A stretch of 64,000 nt of DNA from Thermogemmatispora sp042408735 (GTDB taxonomy: Bacteria; Chloroflexota; Ktedonobacteria; Ktedonobacterales; Ktedonobacteraceae), in NCBI RefSeq assembly GCF_042408735.1, contig NZ_JBHOQV010000208.1, positions 42,337 through 106,336 of the forward strand, written 5' to 3'. This document shows, one piece after another, positions 7,544 through 15,174 of this stretch. The notes beneath the pieces are model-generated. The model had not been told where the DNA came from. It saw only the letters and a program-made list of their open reading frames with translations, and searched no databases. Positions within the stretch are counted from its first letter, which is position 1. Every line of letters starts with the position of its first letter. A program made the position numbers and the translations under genes.

Positions 7544-7581
7544 ACCGCAGGTTGCGGGTTCAAGTCCTGCCGCCCCTGCCT

Positions 7582-7635
7582 GTAGATAAAGAGGCCGGTG
7601 CTTCATCGTCACAAAGCACCGGCCTCTTTATCTAC
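7582..7635 (+). terminator. Strong hairpin terminator after tRNA-Trp
   Basis: A perfect 22-bp inverted repeat (7582-7603 and 7614-7635) with a 10-base loop begins four bases after the tRNA 3' end. The stem has a GC core flanked by TTTATCTAC/GTAGATAAA, so it could terminate transcripts from either strand. Confidence 0.8.
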
Positions 7636-8063
7636 CTGACCCTCTTCCCACCTATCCCAGGTCCTACCTCCCCCCTCCAGCAGACGCTGCTCGCCTGCTC
7701 TCAGGCGAAGCCAGAGCCTGATGCATTGCCCCATCTCCAGCCAGTATGGTATCATAGGCAACAGAGCAACATGCCAGACGGCAAAGAAAGGCAGCAGGAA
7801 GGGCAGCGCGCAAGCCAGGCCAAGCCAGGCCGTAGCAGACCAGGTCAAGGCAGGAGCAGCCCTGAGGCATGCTGGGGAAAGAGATCTGCTTTCCCCTGAG
7901 CACCAGGCGCTCACCACGCTCTGACACGCTGCGCCTGACCGGACTGGCCTCCTGTCTGTCCGCCAGGCATACCTACCCTGGTCCCGCTGGCAGGCACAGC
8001 GGTCGGTCGCTCAAGCAAGAGAGATAGACAATGGCCGCTTCAGCATCGTGAAGGGATGTTCGT
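7636..8063. other. Intergenic region upstream of coaD
   Basis: About 430 bases with imperfect CCAGGC-type repetition (7815-7855). It contains no gene I can support. The coaD promoter should be here, but no clear pair was found. Confidence 0.35.
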
Positions 8064-8579
8064 GTGAGCAACGCAGAGAAACGTCAACGGATTGCCGTTT
8101 ACCCGGGCAGCTTTGACCCGCTCACGCACGGCCACCTGGATATCGCGCGGCGCGGCGCCCGCCTTTTCGATACGCTGATCGTGGCAGTCTATGCTGTTCC
8201 CGATAAGAACCTGCTCTTCTCCGTCGATGAGCGGGTGCAGCTCTGGGAGGAGGTCATCGCCGCCGAGGGCCTCACCAATGTCCGCGTGGAGAAATTCTAC
8301 GGTCTCGTTGTGGAGTTTGTGCGCTCGGTGGGCGGCTCAGTCATCGTCAAGGGCCTGCGCTCGCCCAACGACTTTGAGGCCGAGTTTCAGCAAGGGCTGA
8401 TGAACCGCAAATTGGCCCCAGAAATTGAAACTGTCTGCCTGTTGACGAACTTGCAGCATCTATTTGTCAGCTCCTCTCTGCTCAAGGAGGTGGCTCGCCT
8501 CGGAGGGAACGTCAGCGACATGTTGCCTCCAGCGGTCATCAAGGCCCTGCAGCGCAAGTTTGGCCAGAGCGAGACCTGA
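8064..8579 (+). CDS. coaD: Pantetheine-phosphate adenylyltransferase
   Basis: A 171-residue nucleotidyltransferase that transfers AMP from ATP to 4'-phosphopantetheine to give dephospho-CoA, the penultimate step of CoA synthesis in the cytoplasm. It has the family N-terminus AVYPGSFDPLTHGHLDIA with the catalytic T/HxGH motif (THGH), VIVKGLRSPNDFEAE for pantetheine binding, and FVSSSLLKEVARLGGNV near the C-terminus for ATP binding. The start is a GTG with AAGGGA six bases upstream; no in-frame ATG is nearby. The length is typical (about 160-170). It is followed by a DivIVA-like gene, a common neighbour in this group. Confidence 0.95.
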   Translation: MSNAEKRQRIAVYPGSFDPLTHGHLDIARRGARLFDTLIVAVYAVPDKNLLFSVDERVQLWEEVIAAEGLTNVRVEKFYGLVVEFVRSVGGSVIVKGLRSPNDFEAEFQQGLMNRKLAPEIETVCLLTNLQHLFVSSSLLKEVARLGGNVSDMLPPAVIKALQRKFGQSET

Positions 8580-9041
8580 GCCACCAGGATCATCGTTCGC
8601 CTGCCTCCCAACTTCAGCCAGGCTGGTCGGGCGCGAAGCTGGCCAGCCACCCAGGCACAGGCACAAAGCAGGCTGCCCCGCCTCTGTCTGGGCCAGCCGG
8701 CCCAGCCCAATCGAATCGGCGAGGACGAGACCACAAACAGGGCAGAGGCCACAAACAGGGCAGCGGAGGACAGAGGACAGTGACAGGCTCCCCGACCGCG
8801 CGGGGGTCAGGGGAGAGAAAGGCCGGTCAGCCTGGGCAGGCAGGTAACTGGATAGGACAGATGGCGGCGAACTGGCCCGCAGGCCGTCAAAGGAGCGGGG
8901 CCAAACCAAAGGGACCAGGGATCCGTCCCGCCCCACGAGCGAGCCGAGCCGGCCAGCCCAGGGGCCTGATACCTGTCTGCCCGCTCATCAGCGGCCCCAG
9001 CAATCAGCCGCCAGAGAGCATGAGGAAGAGGAAGGGTCAGT
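8580..9041. other. Intergenic region between coaD and the DivIVA-like gene
   Basis: About 460 bases. The only structure seen is a short tandem duplication around 8732-8763, in which CCACAAACAGGGCAG occurs twice 18 bases apart. Open frames here are rich in Arg, Pro and Ala and look random. Confidence 0.35.
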
Positions 9042-9707
9042 GTGGATATACTCTATTTGATAGATCGCCTGGAAAACCTGATCGCCAGCAGCCGCAGGAT
9101 GCCCCTTGTCAACCAGATCATGGTCAGGGAGGCCGAGATCCTGACGATCCTCGATCAAATGCGTGCCGCGATCCCAGAAGAGGTCAAGCAGGCCCGACGC
9201 CTCCTGCAGGAGAAGGAGCGCATCCTGGCCCAGGCCCAGGCGGAGGCCGCCAGCATTCTGGCCAAGGCGCGTGAGGAGTCTGAGCGAGTCATGGATCGCG
9301 AGGGACTCCTGCGGCAGGCCGAGGAGCGCTCTCAAGAGTTGGTACGCCTGGCAGAAGAGCAGGCCCAACAGCTCAAGAGCGAAGCCAACATCTATGTCGC
9401 AGAAACCTTACGCTCCCTGCATGAGCACCTGACGGCCATCGAAACAGAGATCAGTCGCACCATTTTGAGCATCGAAAAGGGACTGGAGAGCCTGGAAGCC
9501 TCGCCCTATCTCGAGGAGAGCGAGGGTCAGGTCGCTGAGGAGGTACCCGAGGAGGACTACGCCCTCTACGCCGATGAGGAAGAGGCGGAGGATGCCCTCC
9601 CCCCCCATCCTTCCCCCCGCCGCTCTTCCCTGGCCGCCGATACGATGGGCGGCCCAATGCCCGGACACCCCGGCCAGCCACCTCGCCGCTCCGAGCCAAG
9701 GGCTTGA
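9042..9707 (+). CDS. Coiled-coil protein, DivIVA / ATP-synthase-b-like
   Basis: 221 residues. The first 45 residues (DILYLIDRLENLIASS, then PLVNQIMVREAEILTILDQM) precede a long Glu/Gln/Ala-rich coiled coil at about 50-150. The tail is acidic and then Pro-rich. This resembles proteins annotated as cell division initiation/DivIVA-like or ATP synthase subunit B-like in Chloroflexota, but there is no membrane segment and no true DivIVA N-terminal motif, so the function is not assigned. The start is GTG with GGAAGGG five bases upstream. The stop codon overlaps the -35 box of the next promoter. Confidence 0.75.
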   Translation: MDILYLIDRLENLIASSRRMPLVNQIMVREAEILTILDQMRAAIPEEVKQARRLLQEKERILAQAQAEAASILAKAREESERVMDREGLLRQAEERSQELVRLAEEQAQQLKSEANIYVAETLRSLHEHLTAIETEISRTILSIEKGLESLEASPYLEESEGQVAEEVPEEDYALYADEEEAEDALPPHPSPRRSSLAADTMGGPMPGHPGQPPRRSEPRA

Positions 9708-9733
9708 CACACCTTCTCAGAGTCACCTATAAT
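9704..9733 (+). promoter_or_regulatory. Consensus promoter for the YceD-rpmF unit
   Basis: A perfect TTGACA (9704-9709) and a perfect TATAAT (9728-9733) are separated by 18 bases. The -35 overlaps the TGA stop of the preceding gene. The YceD start lies about 130 bases downstream. Confidence 0.85.
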
Positions 9734-9869
9734 GAACCAGCGTACGTGAGAAGCTGAGTATCTTCCAGACTTGCGCCATCGACAGACAGCCTGACCTGTT
9801 CAGCACTATTTGTAGCCCTTCTCCCGTTCAGTCGTCTACTTTGGGGCAAAAAGTGAGGTTCCGTTTCTT

Positions 9870-10409
9870 ATGCAGTACAACGTGGCGCAACTGCTGAAGG
9901 CGTCCATCGGCACCGCCTTCCAGGCAGATATTCACGAAGAAGATGTTCAGCTGGATAGCGATCTCAAGATACTCGGCGCTATCAACGGCCACGTCCGCAT
10001 GCGACGCACCGACTACGGGTTGCTGGTCGATGGCTGGGTGGATCTTACCCTCCCGCTGGTTTGTGACCGCTGCTTGAAGCCCTTCGAGCAGCCCATGCAT
10101 ATTACCTTCGAGGAGCTGTTCTATCCTACCATCGATGTCACCAGCGGAGTGCCTCTTCCCCCACCCCTGGGTGAGGATGAGGGCTTCCCTATCGACGAGC
10201 ATCACCATCTCGACCTGAGCGAAGCCGTGCGCCAGCACCTGCTGCTGGCGCTGCCAATGCGCGCGCTTTGCCGCGAGGATTGCCCGGGTCTCTGCCCGCA
10301 GTGCGGTCACGATCTCAGTTTAGGCCCCTGCCAGTGCCAGCCGGAGATCGATCCGCGCTGGAGCGCACTGGCTGAGCTGCTGCAGGACCGTTTGCCGTCG
10401 CAAGCTTGA
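9870..10409 (+). CDS. yceD: YceD / DUF177 family protein
   Basis: 179 residues with the DUF177 pattern: LVCDRCLKPFEQP (CxxC) in the middle, acidic FPIDEHHHLDLSEAVRQHLLLALP, and a C-terminal CREDCPGLCPQCGHDLSLGPCQC cluster split as CREDCPGLC and CPQCG. YceD proteins co-occur with rpmF almost universally and are implicated in 23S rRNA/large-subunit maturation; the mechanism is not settled. rpmF follows 77 bases downstream. The strong promoter upstream fits a ribosome-linked gene. Confidence 0.92.
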   Translation: MQYNVAQLLKASIGTAFQADIHEEDVQLDSDLKILGAINGHVRMRRTDYGLLVDGWVDLTLPLVCDRCLKPFEQPMHITFEELFYPTIDVTSGVPLPPPLGEDEGFPIDEHHHLDLSEAVRQHLLLALPMRALCREDCPGLCPQCGHDLSLGPCQCQPEIDPRWSALAELLQDRLPSQA

Positions 10410-10486
10410 CGTGCTCGCTGGCGCTGGTCATCCAGTCCGTTCTCGCCAGCTAGCCCGATTAGGAGATAGAGGAGGAGCCTTGTTCT

Positions 10487-10678
10487 ATGGGCGCATTACC
10501 AAAACAGCGAGTTTCCCATGCGCGTAAAGGCGAGAGACGCGCGCATTTTCATTTGAAGCTGCCTAAGCTGGTGCTCTGCCCACAGTGCCGCTCGCCACGC
10601 CTGGCACACCACGCCTGTCCGAAGTGCGGCACCTACCGTGGTCGTCAGATCTTCTGGCCCAAGGAGCGGAAGCGCTAG
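10487..10678 (+). CDS. rpmF: 50S ribosomal protein L32
   Basis: 63 residues. The N-terminal GALPKQRVSHARKGERRAH is the L32 signature, and a zinc knuckle is formed by CPQC (32-35) and CPKC (45-48). The protein sits in the large ribosomal subunit. It carries the zinc-binding form rather than the cysteine-free form. GGAGGAGCC precedes the ATG. Confidence 0.96.
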   Translation: MGALPKQRVSHARKGERRAHFHLKLPKLVLCPQCRSPRLAHHACPKCGTYRGRQIFWPKERKR

Positions 10679-10877
10679 AGGCTCGCAGCCCCTGCCCTGC
10701 AGGTAGCAGATAGGCACCGCACTGCCAGAAGAAACGAGCACCTTGAGACGATAACTGACAAACGAACGAGAAGAGGAGAGAGCGTGAGGACAGGTCCGCG
10801 GGCGGGCGAGGTCAGGCCAGACAGGCGGTGCATACTTCGCTCGTGCCGCGCTTGCCCTTCGCGTACACTGTGACTTT

Positions 10878-11915
10878 ATGGCAACATCACCACAAGGAAT
10901 AGCTTTCCTCTTTCCCGGACAGGGCAGTCAGACGGTAGGCATGGGAGCCGATGTCTACGAACAGTCGCCGGCGGCGCGCCAGGTTTTCGAGCGAGCCGAT
11001 CAGGCTCTGGGAATGGCGCTGAGCACCCTCTGCTTTCAGGGACCGGAAGAGCAGCTCCGCGAAACGATCAATGCCCAACCCGCGATTGTCACTGTCAGCC
11101 TCGCCCTGTTGGCCGCTCTGCAGGAGCGGCTTGCTCCCCGCTCTAGCTGGTCGTCACCGTTGACCCCCACTTTCACCGCCGGCCACAGCGTCGGCGAGTA
11201 CGCGGCCCTGGTCGCCTCCGGCGCGCTTGATCTGGAAGACGCCGTCCGTCTGGTTCGAGAGCGGGGACGCCTGATGCACCAGGAAGGGAGGGCCTGCCCG
11301 GGCGGTATGGCGGCGATCATCGGCCTGGACGAGGCAACGCTTCAGGAGATCTGCCAGCAAGCCAGTCAGGAGGCCCAACAGGAAGAAGGGCAGGCGGAGA
11401 ACCGGCACCCCGGTTGGGGGAAGGTGAGCGTGGCCAATCTGAATGCCCCTGGTCAGATCGTCATCTCCGGTGAGCAGCGGGCCCTCGCTCTGGCAATGGA
11501 GCGAGCCAAGGCCCGTGGCGCAAAGCGAGTCATCCCGCTGGCTGTCAGCGGCGCCTTCCATTCGCCGGTCATGGAGCCTGCCGCCGCCGGTCTGGCCGAG
11601 GCGCTGGCGACAACGCCCCTGCGAGACGCCACCATTCCCATTATCAGCAATATCGAGGCCCGTCCGCTGAGCGAGGCCCAGGCCCTGCGTCAGGAGCTGG
11701 CCCAGCAGATCGTTGCCCCCGTCCAATGGATTCGCAGCGTCGAGTATCTGGCCGCCGCCGGCATCACCGTCTACCTGGAGATCGGCCCGGGTGCGGTCCT
11801 GACTGGCCTGGTCAAGCGCATCGTTCGTCAGGCCACTACCCTGACGGTCAGCAACGCCCAGGAGCTAGACAAAGCGGTCACTACCCTGCGCGAGCAGGGT
11901 CTGCTCCAGCTCTGA
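10878..11915 (+). CDS. fabD: Malonyl-CoA:ACP transacylase
   Basis: 345 residues. It loads malonyl units from CoA onto acyl carrier protein for type II fatty acid synthesis. Motifs are FLFPGQGSQ (oxyanion region, 11-18), GHSVGEY with nucleophile Ser104, VRERG with the malonate-binding Arg at about 129, and SGAFHSP with catalytic His228. A somewhat longer linker around 160-185 (QASQEAQQEEGQAENRHPGW) is not usual. The fabH, plsX and fabG genes often found beside fabD are absent here; acpP lies 1.2 kb downstream. Confidence 0.95.
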   Translation: MATSPQGIAFLFPGQGSQTVGMGADVYEQSPAARQVFERADQALGMALSTLCFQGPEEQLRETINAQPAIVTVSLALLAALQERLAPRSSWSSPLTPTFTAGHSVGEYAALVASGALDLEDAVRLVRERGRLMHQEGRACPGGMAAIIGLDEATLQEICQQASQEAQQEEGQAENRHPGWGKVSVANLNAPGQIVISGEQRALALAMERAKARGAKRVIPLAVSGAFHSPVMEPAAAGLAEALATTPLRDATIPIISNIEARPLSEAQALRQELAQQIVAPVQWIRSVEYLAAAGITVYLEIGPGAVLTGLVKRIVRQATTLTVSNAQELDKAVTTLREQGLLQL

Positions 11916-12045
11916 TGCGCTATAATAAACAAGGGTTCCTGCCCGCAGGAGCCAGACAGCGAGCCGCCGAGGTTCCAGAAAGGCCCTCCGGCGCGGCCAG
12001 CGTCCCAGCAGCCTGCTGCAGAAGAGTAGAAGGGGAGCAAGAGAT

Positions 12046-12381
12046 ATGACGACCAACGAGCCTCCAGGCGTGGTGCGCGTCGCCCGCCAGGTTTTGACAA
12101 CCATCGTCTCGAACGCCGCCCTGGGGGTAGATGGCGTTGTGCGCCTGGCCCACGGAAGCGAGCGCTGGCCGGCCTTTGCCGGTCGGGAGGTCCCCCGTCA
12201 GGGCGTGGCGCTGACGGTCAAAGACAACACCGTCAGCGTCGACCTCTATCTGGTCCTGGCCTCCGGCGTCAATGTCGTCGAGGTCGCGACCGCCGTGCAG
12301 GAAGAGGTAGCCGCCGCGCTGGAACACATGGTTGGGATGCAGGTGCGCGAGATCAATGTCTACATCCAGGATGTGGCTTAG
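12046..12381 (+). CDS. Asp23/Gls24 family envelope-stress protein
   Basis: 111 residues in the Asp23/Gls24 (DUF322) family. It starts near VVRVARQVLTTIVSNAALGVDGV and has VALTVKDNTVSVDLYLVLASGVNVVEVATAVQ-type core strands, closing with VREINVYIQDV. In Firmicutes these proteins associate with the membrane and alkaline/cell-wall stress; in this position before nusB the gene is a common bacterial neighbour of fatty acid and nusB loci. GGGAGCAAGAG precedes the ATG. Confidence 0.88.
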   Translation: MTTNEPPGVVRVARQVLTTIVSNAALGVDGVVRLAHGSERWPAFAGREVPRQGVALTVKDNTVSVDLYLVLASGVNVVEVATAVQEEVAAALEHMVGMQVREINVYIQDVA

Positions 12382-12451
12382 GTCCGCCCGGACAGCGTTC
12401 TGGAAAGAGGCAGGAGGACAAGATAGCAGGGTGATCGATCGCGCAGCCCGA

Positions 12452-12558
12452 TCAGTCAGTCAGTCAGTCAGGCAAGCAGGCAGGCAGACAGACAGACACA
12501 GGAAGGAGTAGGACTAGGAGTTGTTGTTGTGTTGTTGTCGCTAGGTAGGTAGGTAGGT
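12452..12558. repeat. Chain of five different short tandem repeats
   Basis: In about 105 bases the sequence passes through TCAG repeats (12452-12470), GGCA-type repeats (12471-12486), GACA repeats (about 12487-12498), GTT repeats (about 12530-12548) and TAGG repeats (12542-12557). All lie in the 305-base spacer between the Asp23 gene and nusB, which holds no gene. Such tracts are prone to slippage. Confidence 0.85.
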
Positions 12559-12686
12559 CGAAAGGTAGAGAGAAGATGTGGAGCGTACGATGGCGTCTTC
12601 GACAAAGGCTGGCTTCCTGCTCGCGCGCAAGTGCAGACGGTCGGGCGAGGCCAGTGAGCTAGACCAGCGATTGGGTGAAAGACACT

Positions 12687-13139
12687 ATGCCGGTAGGGAT
12701 ACGCAGACAGGCCCGAATGGTGGCGCTGCAGGCGCTCTATGAGTTCGATACGGTGCGGCACCCGCCCGTCGAGGTGGTGCGGCGCCATGCCCAGGAGCGC
12801 AATCTCCATCCCCGGGTGGTGGATTATGCCCTTGAGCTGGTTGAGGGCACCTGCGCCCACCTGGAGACGATCGATGCGCAGATTCAGAGCGCTGCACGCG
12901 AATGGCCACTTTCACAAATGGCTCGCATCGATAAAAATATCCTCAGACTTGCAATCTATGAGATTCTGTTTAATAATACGGTACCAGCAAAGGCCGCCAT
13001 TAATGAGGCGGTCGAGCTAGCCAAGCTCTTTGGCAGCGACTCGTCGAGCCGCTTCGTCAATGGGGTCCTTGGTACAATATTTGCACGGGCACAGCAACAG
13101 CAGCCCACTCCAACAGCGGAAAGTGAGGTGACATCATAA
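12687..13139 (+). CDS. nusB: Transcription antitermination protein NusB
   Basis: 150 residues, all-helical NusB fold. It binds boxA RNA with S10 (NusE) to promote antitermination on rRNA operons. Family motifs are RRQARMVALQALYEFD at the start, then EWPLSQMARIDKNILRLAIYEI and PAKAAINEAVELAKLFGSDSSSRFVNGVLG near the end. The ATG at 12687 is preferred; a GTG twelve bases upstream is possible but overlaps the likely ribosome site GGTGA. The stop TAA overlaps the acpP ATG by one base (TAATG), implying translational coupling. Confidence 0.95.
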   Translation: MPVGIRRQARMVALQALYEFDTVRHPPVEVVRRHAQERNLHPRVVDYALELVEGTCAHLETIDAQIQSAAREWPLSQMARIDKNILRLAIYEILFNNTVPAKAAINEAVELAKLFGSDSSSRFVNGVLGTIFARAQQQQPTPTAESEVTS

Positions 13140-13399
13140 TGGCTTCTGGCTCTGGCTCCGGCTCCGGCTCTGTCGCCGAGCGCCTGAAGCGGATTATCGT
13201 CGAGCAGCTCGGCGTCGACGAGAGCGAGGTGGTCCCCAGTGCCTCTTTCGTCGATGATCTGAACGCGGATTCCCTGGATCTGGTGGAGCTGATCATGTCT
13301 CTGGAGGAGGAGTTCAAGCTCCAGATCTCGGATGAGGACGCCGAGAAGATCACGACGGTGGGCGAGGCCCAGGAATATATTGAGGAGCATCTGCGCTAG
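13139..13399 (+). CDS. acpP: Acyl carrier protein
   Basis: 86 residues. The phosphopantetheine attachment Ser45 is in DLNADSLDLVELIM. The helix II-III region (MSLEEEFKLQISDEDAEKITTVGEAQEYI) is canonical. The odd part is the N-terminus: MASGSGSGSGS, a five-fold Gly-Ser run encoded by near-identical GGCTCN codons, replacing the usual short start before helix I. Overlap with the nusB stop by one base indicates coupled translation. It receives malonate from FabD encoded upstream. Confidence 0.95.
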   Translation: MASGSGSGSGSVAERLKRIIVEQLGVDESEVVPSASFVDDLNADSLDLVELIMSLEEEFKLQISDEDAEKITTVGEAQEYIEEHLR

Positions 13400-14334
13400 G
13401 CTCCTCCGAGCGGCGCCGATCGACCTGACCTGGCGATGCTGCGACGGCTTTGGCCCGCTCTCGGCTCCGGGCCTCTCCAGTCCCACAAGTGAGCCGGACG
13501 CCTCGCGGGTTTTGCCGCCCTCGAGAGCAGGTGCAACGGCAGCTATTGCTTGACAGCAATCACTCCCTCCTGCGCCCTTGAGGGCAAGAGGCGAGTGAAG
13601 GTGTCTCTGGGGCTTAGCCCCAGGAGTTGGAGTGATGGCACCTCCCACGGGCGTGTGGCCCCGTCCGCGCGCTCGCGTCGCTCGCCTGGAGTTTCTCCCG
13701 GCGAGAAACCGCTCTGTGGCGCGGCTGCACGGCTTCTCGCCAGCAGGAGCCGCGCGGTTTCCGCCGCGGCGGAGTGTCACTTGATCTTAATCCGACTCGG
13801 CCCTCCATGGGCGCGAGAGGCAAGCGGAAGACAGGAGGCGGCGCGATGGCCGCAGTGCAACGGTTCTATTTGTCGTCTCTTCCCTGCCCTCTCCGGGAGG
13901 GAGATGGGGAGGCTACCCCGCATCCTCTCATACCGTGCACGCGCTCGTCGCGTCGGTTGGTCTGCTGGCAGACAACCGGTCAAACCGCCTCTCTGCTTTT
14001 TTGCTCGCTGATGGGTCCGCTTGCAGAGAGGTGCGGTCAGGCGACGCTCAGCCTTGCCTTCTTCTTTTGCGACCAGATCAGATGGCCTACGTGGCTTGGG
14101 ATGGGTGGGGCGGTGGTCAGCACTCGTTTCGTTTCTCCCCCCTCACCTTTCCCTCTGTCACATTTCCCTCTTCCCAGGCATCTCACTTAAAAGTGAGGGA
14201 GAGATCTCTCCCTTCGGCCGGTATCCCCGGCTCCGATCGCTGTCGAGCAACTGAGCTGAGCGAGCGAGTGAGCGAGTGTGTGTGCGGAAAGAAGCGAGGG
14301 AGCCAGCCCTTGCGGGATTGAAGTCGAAACAGAG
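13400..14334. other. Long non-coding stretch with hairpin-rich segment
   Basis: 935 bases with no supported gene; frames are Arg/Ser/Pro-rich in all directions. The segment 13553-13790 is full of inverted repeats: CACTC/GAGTG (13561-13565/13593-13597), CTGGGGC-TTA-GCCCCAG (13607-13623), and GAAACCGC/GCGGTTTC (13705-13712/13754-13761) enclosing further pairing. It resembles the structured right end of an IS200/IS605-type element or an unrecognised RNA, but no TnpA/TnpB reading frame could be identified. The final part (14170-14334) is the sigma factor leader. Confidence 0.4.
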
Positions 14335-15174
14335 ATGATAAGGATGGTACCCGCGGCACAGGCCGTTGAGGCGTTGATCCAGCAGTACGGCAAGCTGGTC
14401 TTCCATACGATCTATGGCCTGACCGGCGATTGGGAGGAAAGCCAGGACCTCACTCAGGATACTTTTCAGCAGGCGCTGAAAAGTATCGAGGCCGCTCGCG
14501 CCTCCAGCGGCCCTCACTTCAATGCCCGTGCCTGGCTGCTGAAAATCGCTCTCAATACGGTCCGTATGCAGGAGCGCCGTAAGCGCCTCTTCCGCTTTGT
14601 GCCGTTTTCCTCCCTCGGCAGCCAGAGCCGACGCGACCAGGAGCCGGAGGGCGAACGCTTGAGCGAGAATCTCGCCGCCCAGGCGGTGCCCGTCCAGCCC
14701 CAGGGCTACGGGGCCAGGCCCGGCTCCGATCCCGGTGAGCTGATTGCCGAACGCGATGCCGTCCAGCGAACGTTACAGCGTCTGCCGGAGCCTTTGCGTG
14801 TCTGCCTGCTGCTTTCGGTGGTGGGCGATTTCTCTAGCGCAGAGATCGCCCAGATGCTGGAGGTGAGTGAGCCGGCGGTGCGCCAGCGCCTGGTACGCGC
14901 CCGCCGCCAGTTTCAGCAGCTCTACGCTCTGGAGCGTGGCGAGGGCCCGCGTGGCCGGCCCGATCTGGCACCTGCCAGCCAGAGTGGCTCGTCACCGGCA
15001 GCAGGGCCGGCCTCTTCCCCACCTGAAGGCTTGGAGAAAGCCGTATCGCCACAGCCCAGGCCCGAGCAGACCTTTCAAACAGGAGATGCCGCCAGACAGG
15101 AGAGGCCCGAGAGGCTGGCCTCCGCTCCTGCCTGGCCCAATGGGAGACGCTATGCAGCCTTTGGACTCTGTTGA
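14335..15174 (+). CDS. ECF-type RNA polymerase sigma factor
   Basis: 279 residues. Sigma region 2 spans about 10-75 (ALIQQYGKLVFHTIYGLTGD, SQDLTQDTFQQAL, then ARAWLLKIALNTVR). Region 4 spans about 145-195 (LQRLPEPLRVCLLLSVVGDF, SSAEIAQMLEVSEPAVRQRL). Between them is a longer than normal linker, and after region 4 there is a Pro/Ser/Gly-rich tail of about 70 residues. ECF factors redirect RNA polymerase to stress or envelope promoters. The start is placed at ATG 14335; an upstream GTG (14278) and an internal ATG (14344) are alternatives. Its end overlaps the next small gene. Confidence 0.88.
   Translation: MIRMVPAAQAVEALIQQYGKLVFHTIYGLTGDWEESQDLTQDTFQQALKSIEAARASSGPHFNARAWLLKIALNTVRMQERRKRLFRFVPFSSLGSQSRRDQEPEGERLSENLAAQAVPVQPQGYGARPGSDPGELIAERDAVQRTLQRLPEPLRVCLLLSVVGDFSSAEIAQMLEVSEPAVRQRLVRARRQFQQLYALERGEGPRGRPDLAPASQSGSSPAAGPASSPPEGLEKAVSPQPRPEQTFQTGDAARQERPERLASAPAWPNGRRYAAFGLC

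Larger units (their letters stand above)
6886..7578 (+). tRNA. tRNA-Trp(CCA), split by a group II intron (exons 6886-6923 and 7544-7578)
   Basis: Exon 1 (38 nt) carries acceptor AGGGGTG, the D arm GCTC-AATCGGTA-GAGC, the 5' anticodon strand GCGGT and the complete loop CTCCAAA with anticodon CCA. Exon 2 (35 nt) starts with ACCGC, the matching 3' anticodon strand. It continues with the T arm GCGGG-TTCAAGT-CCTGC, the acceptor strand CGCCCCT and discriminator G73. Joined, they give exactly 73 nt with every stem paired. The intron sits between positions 38 and 39, so the gene cannot yield a tRNA without splicing. After G73 the DNA reads CCT, so CCA must be completed by the nucleotidyltransferase, unlike the neighbouring tRNA-Ser. 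Confidence 0.95.

Noticed and set aside
7372..7899. Open frames within and after the intron, possible intron-encoded protein
   Set aside because: They cross domain IV-VI, the tRNA exon and the terminator, have no reverse transcriptase or endonuclease motif, and are low-complexity.
12956..13780. Minus-strand 274-codon frame across nusB and acpP
   Set aside because: It is antisense to two clear genes and has no family resemblance.
14307..14330. CRISPR-repeat-like sequence ending in a GGGATTGAAG...GAAAC pattern
   Set aside because: It occurs once, with no spacer-repeat periodicity and no cas genes.
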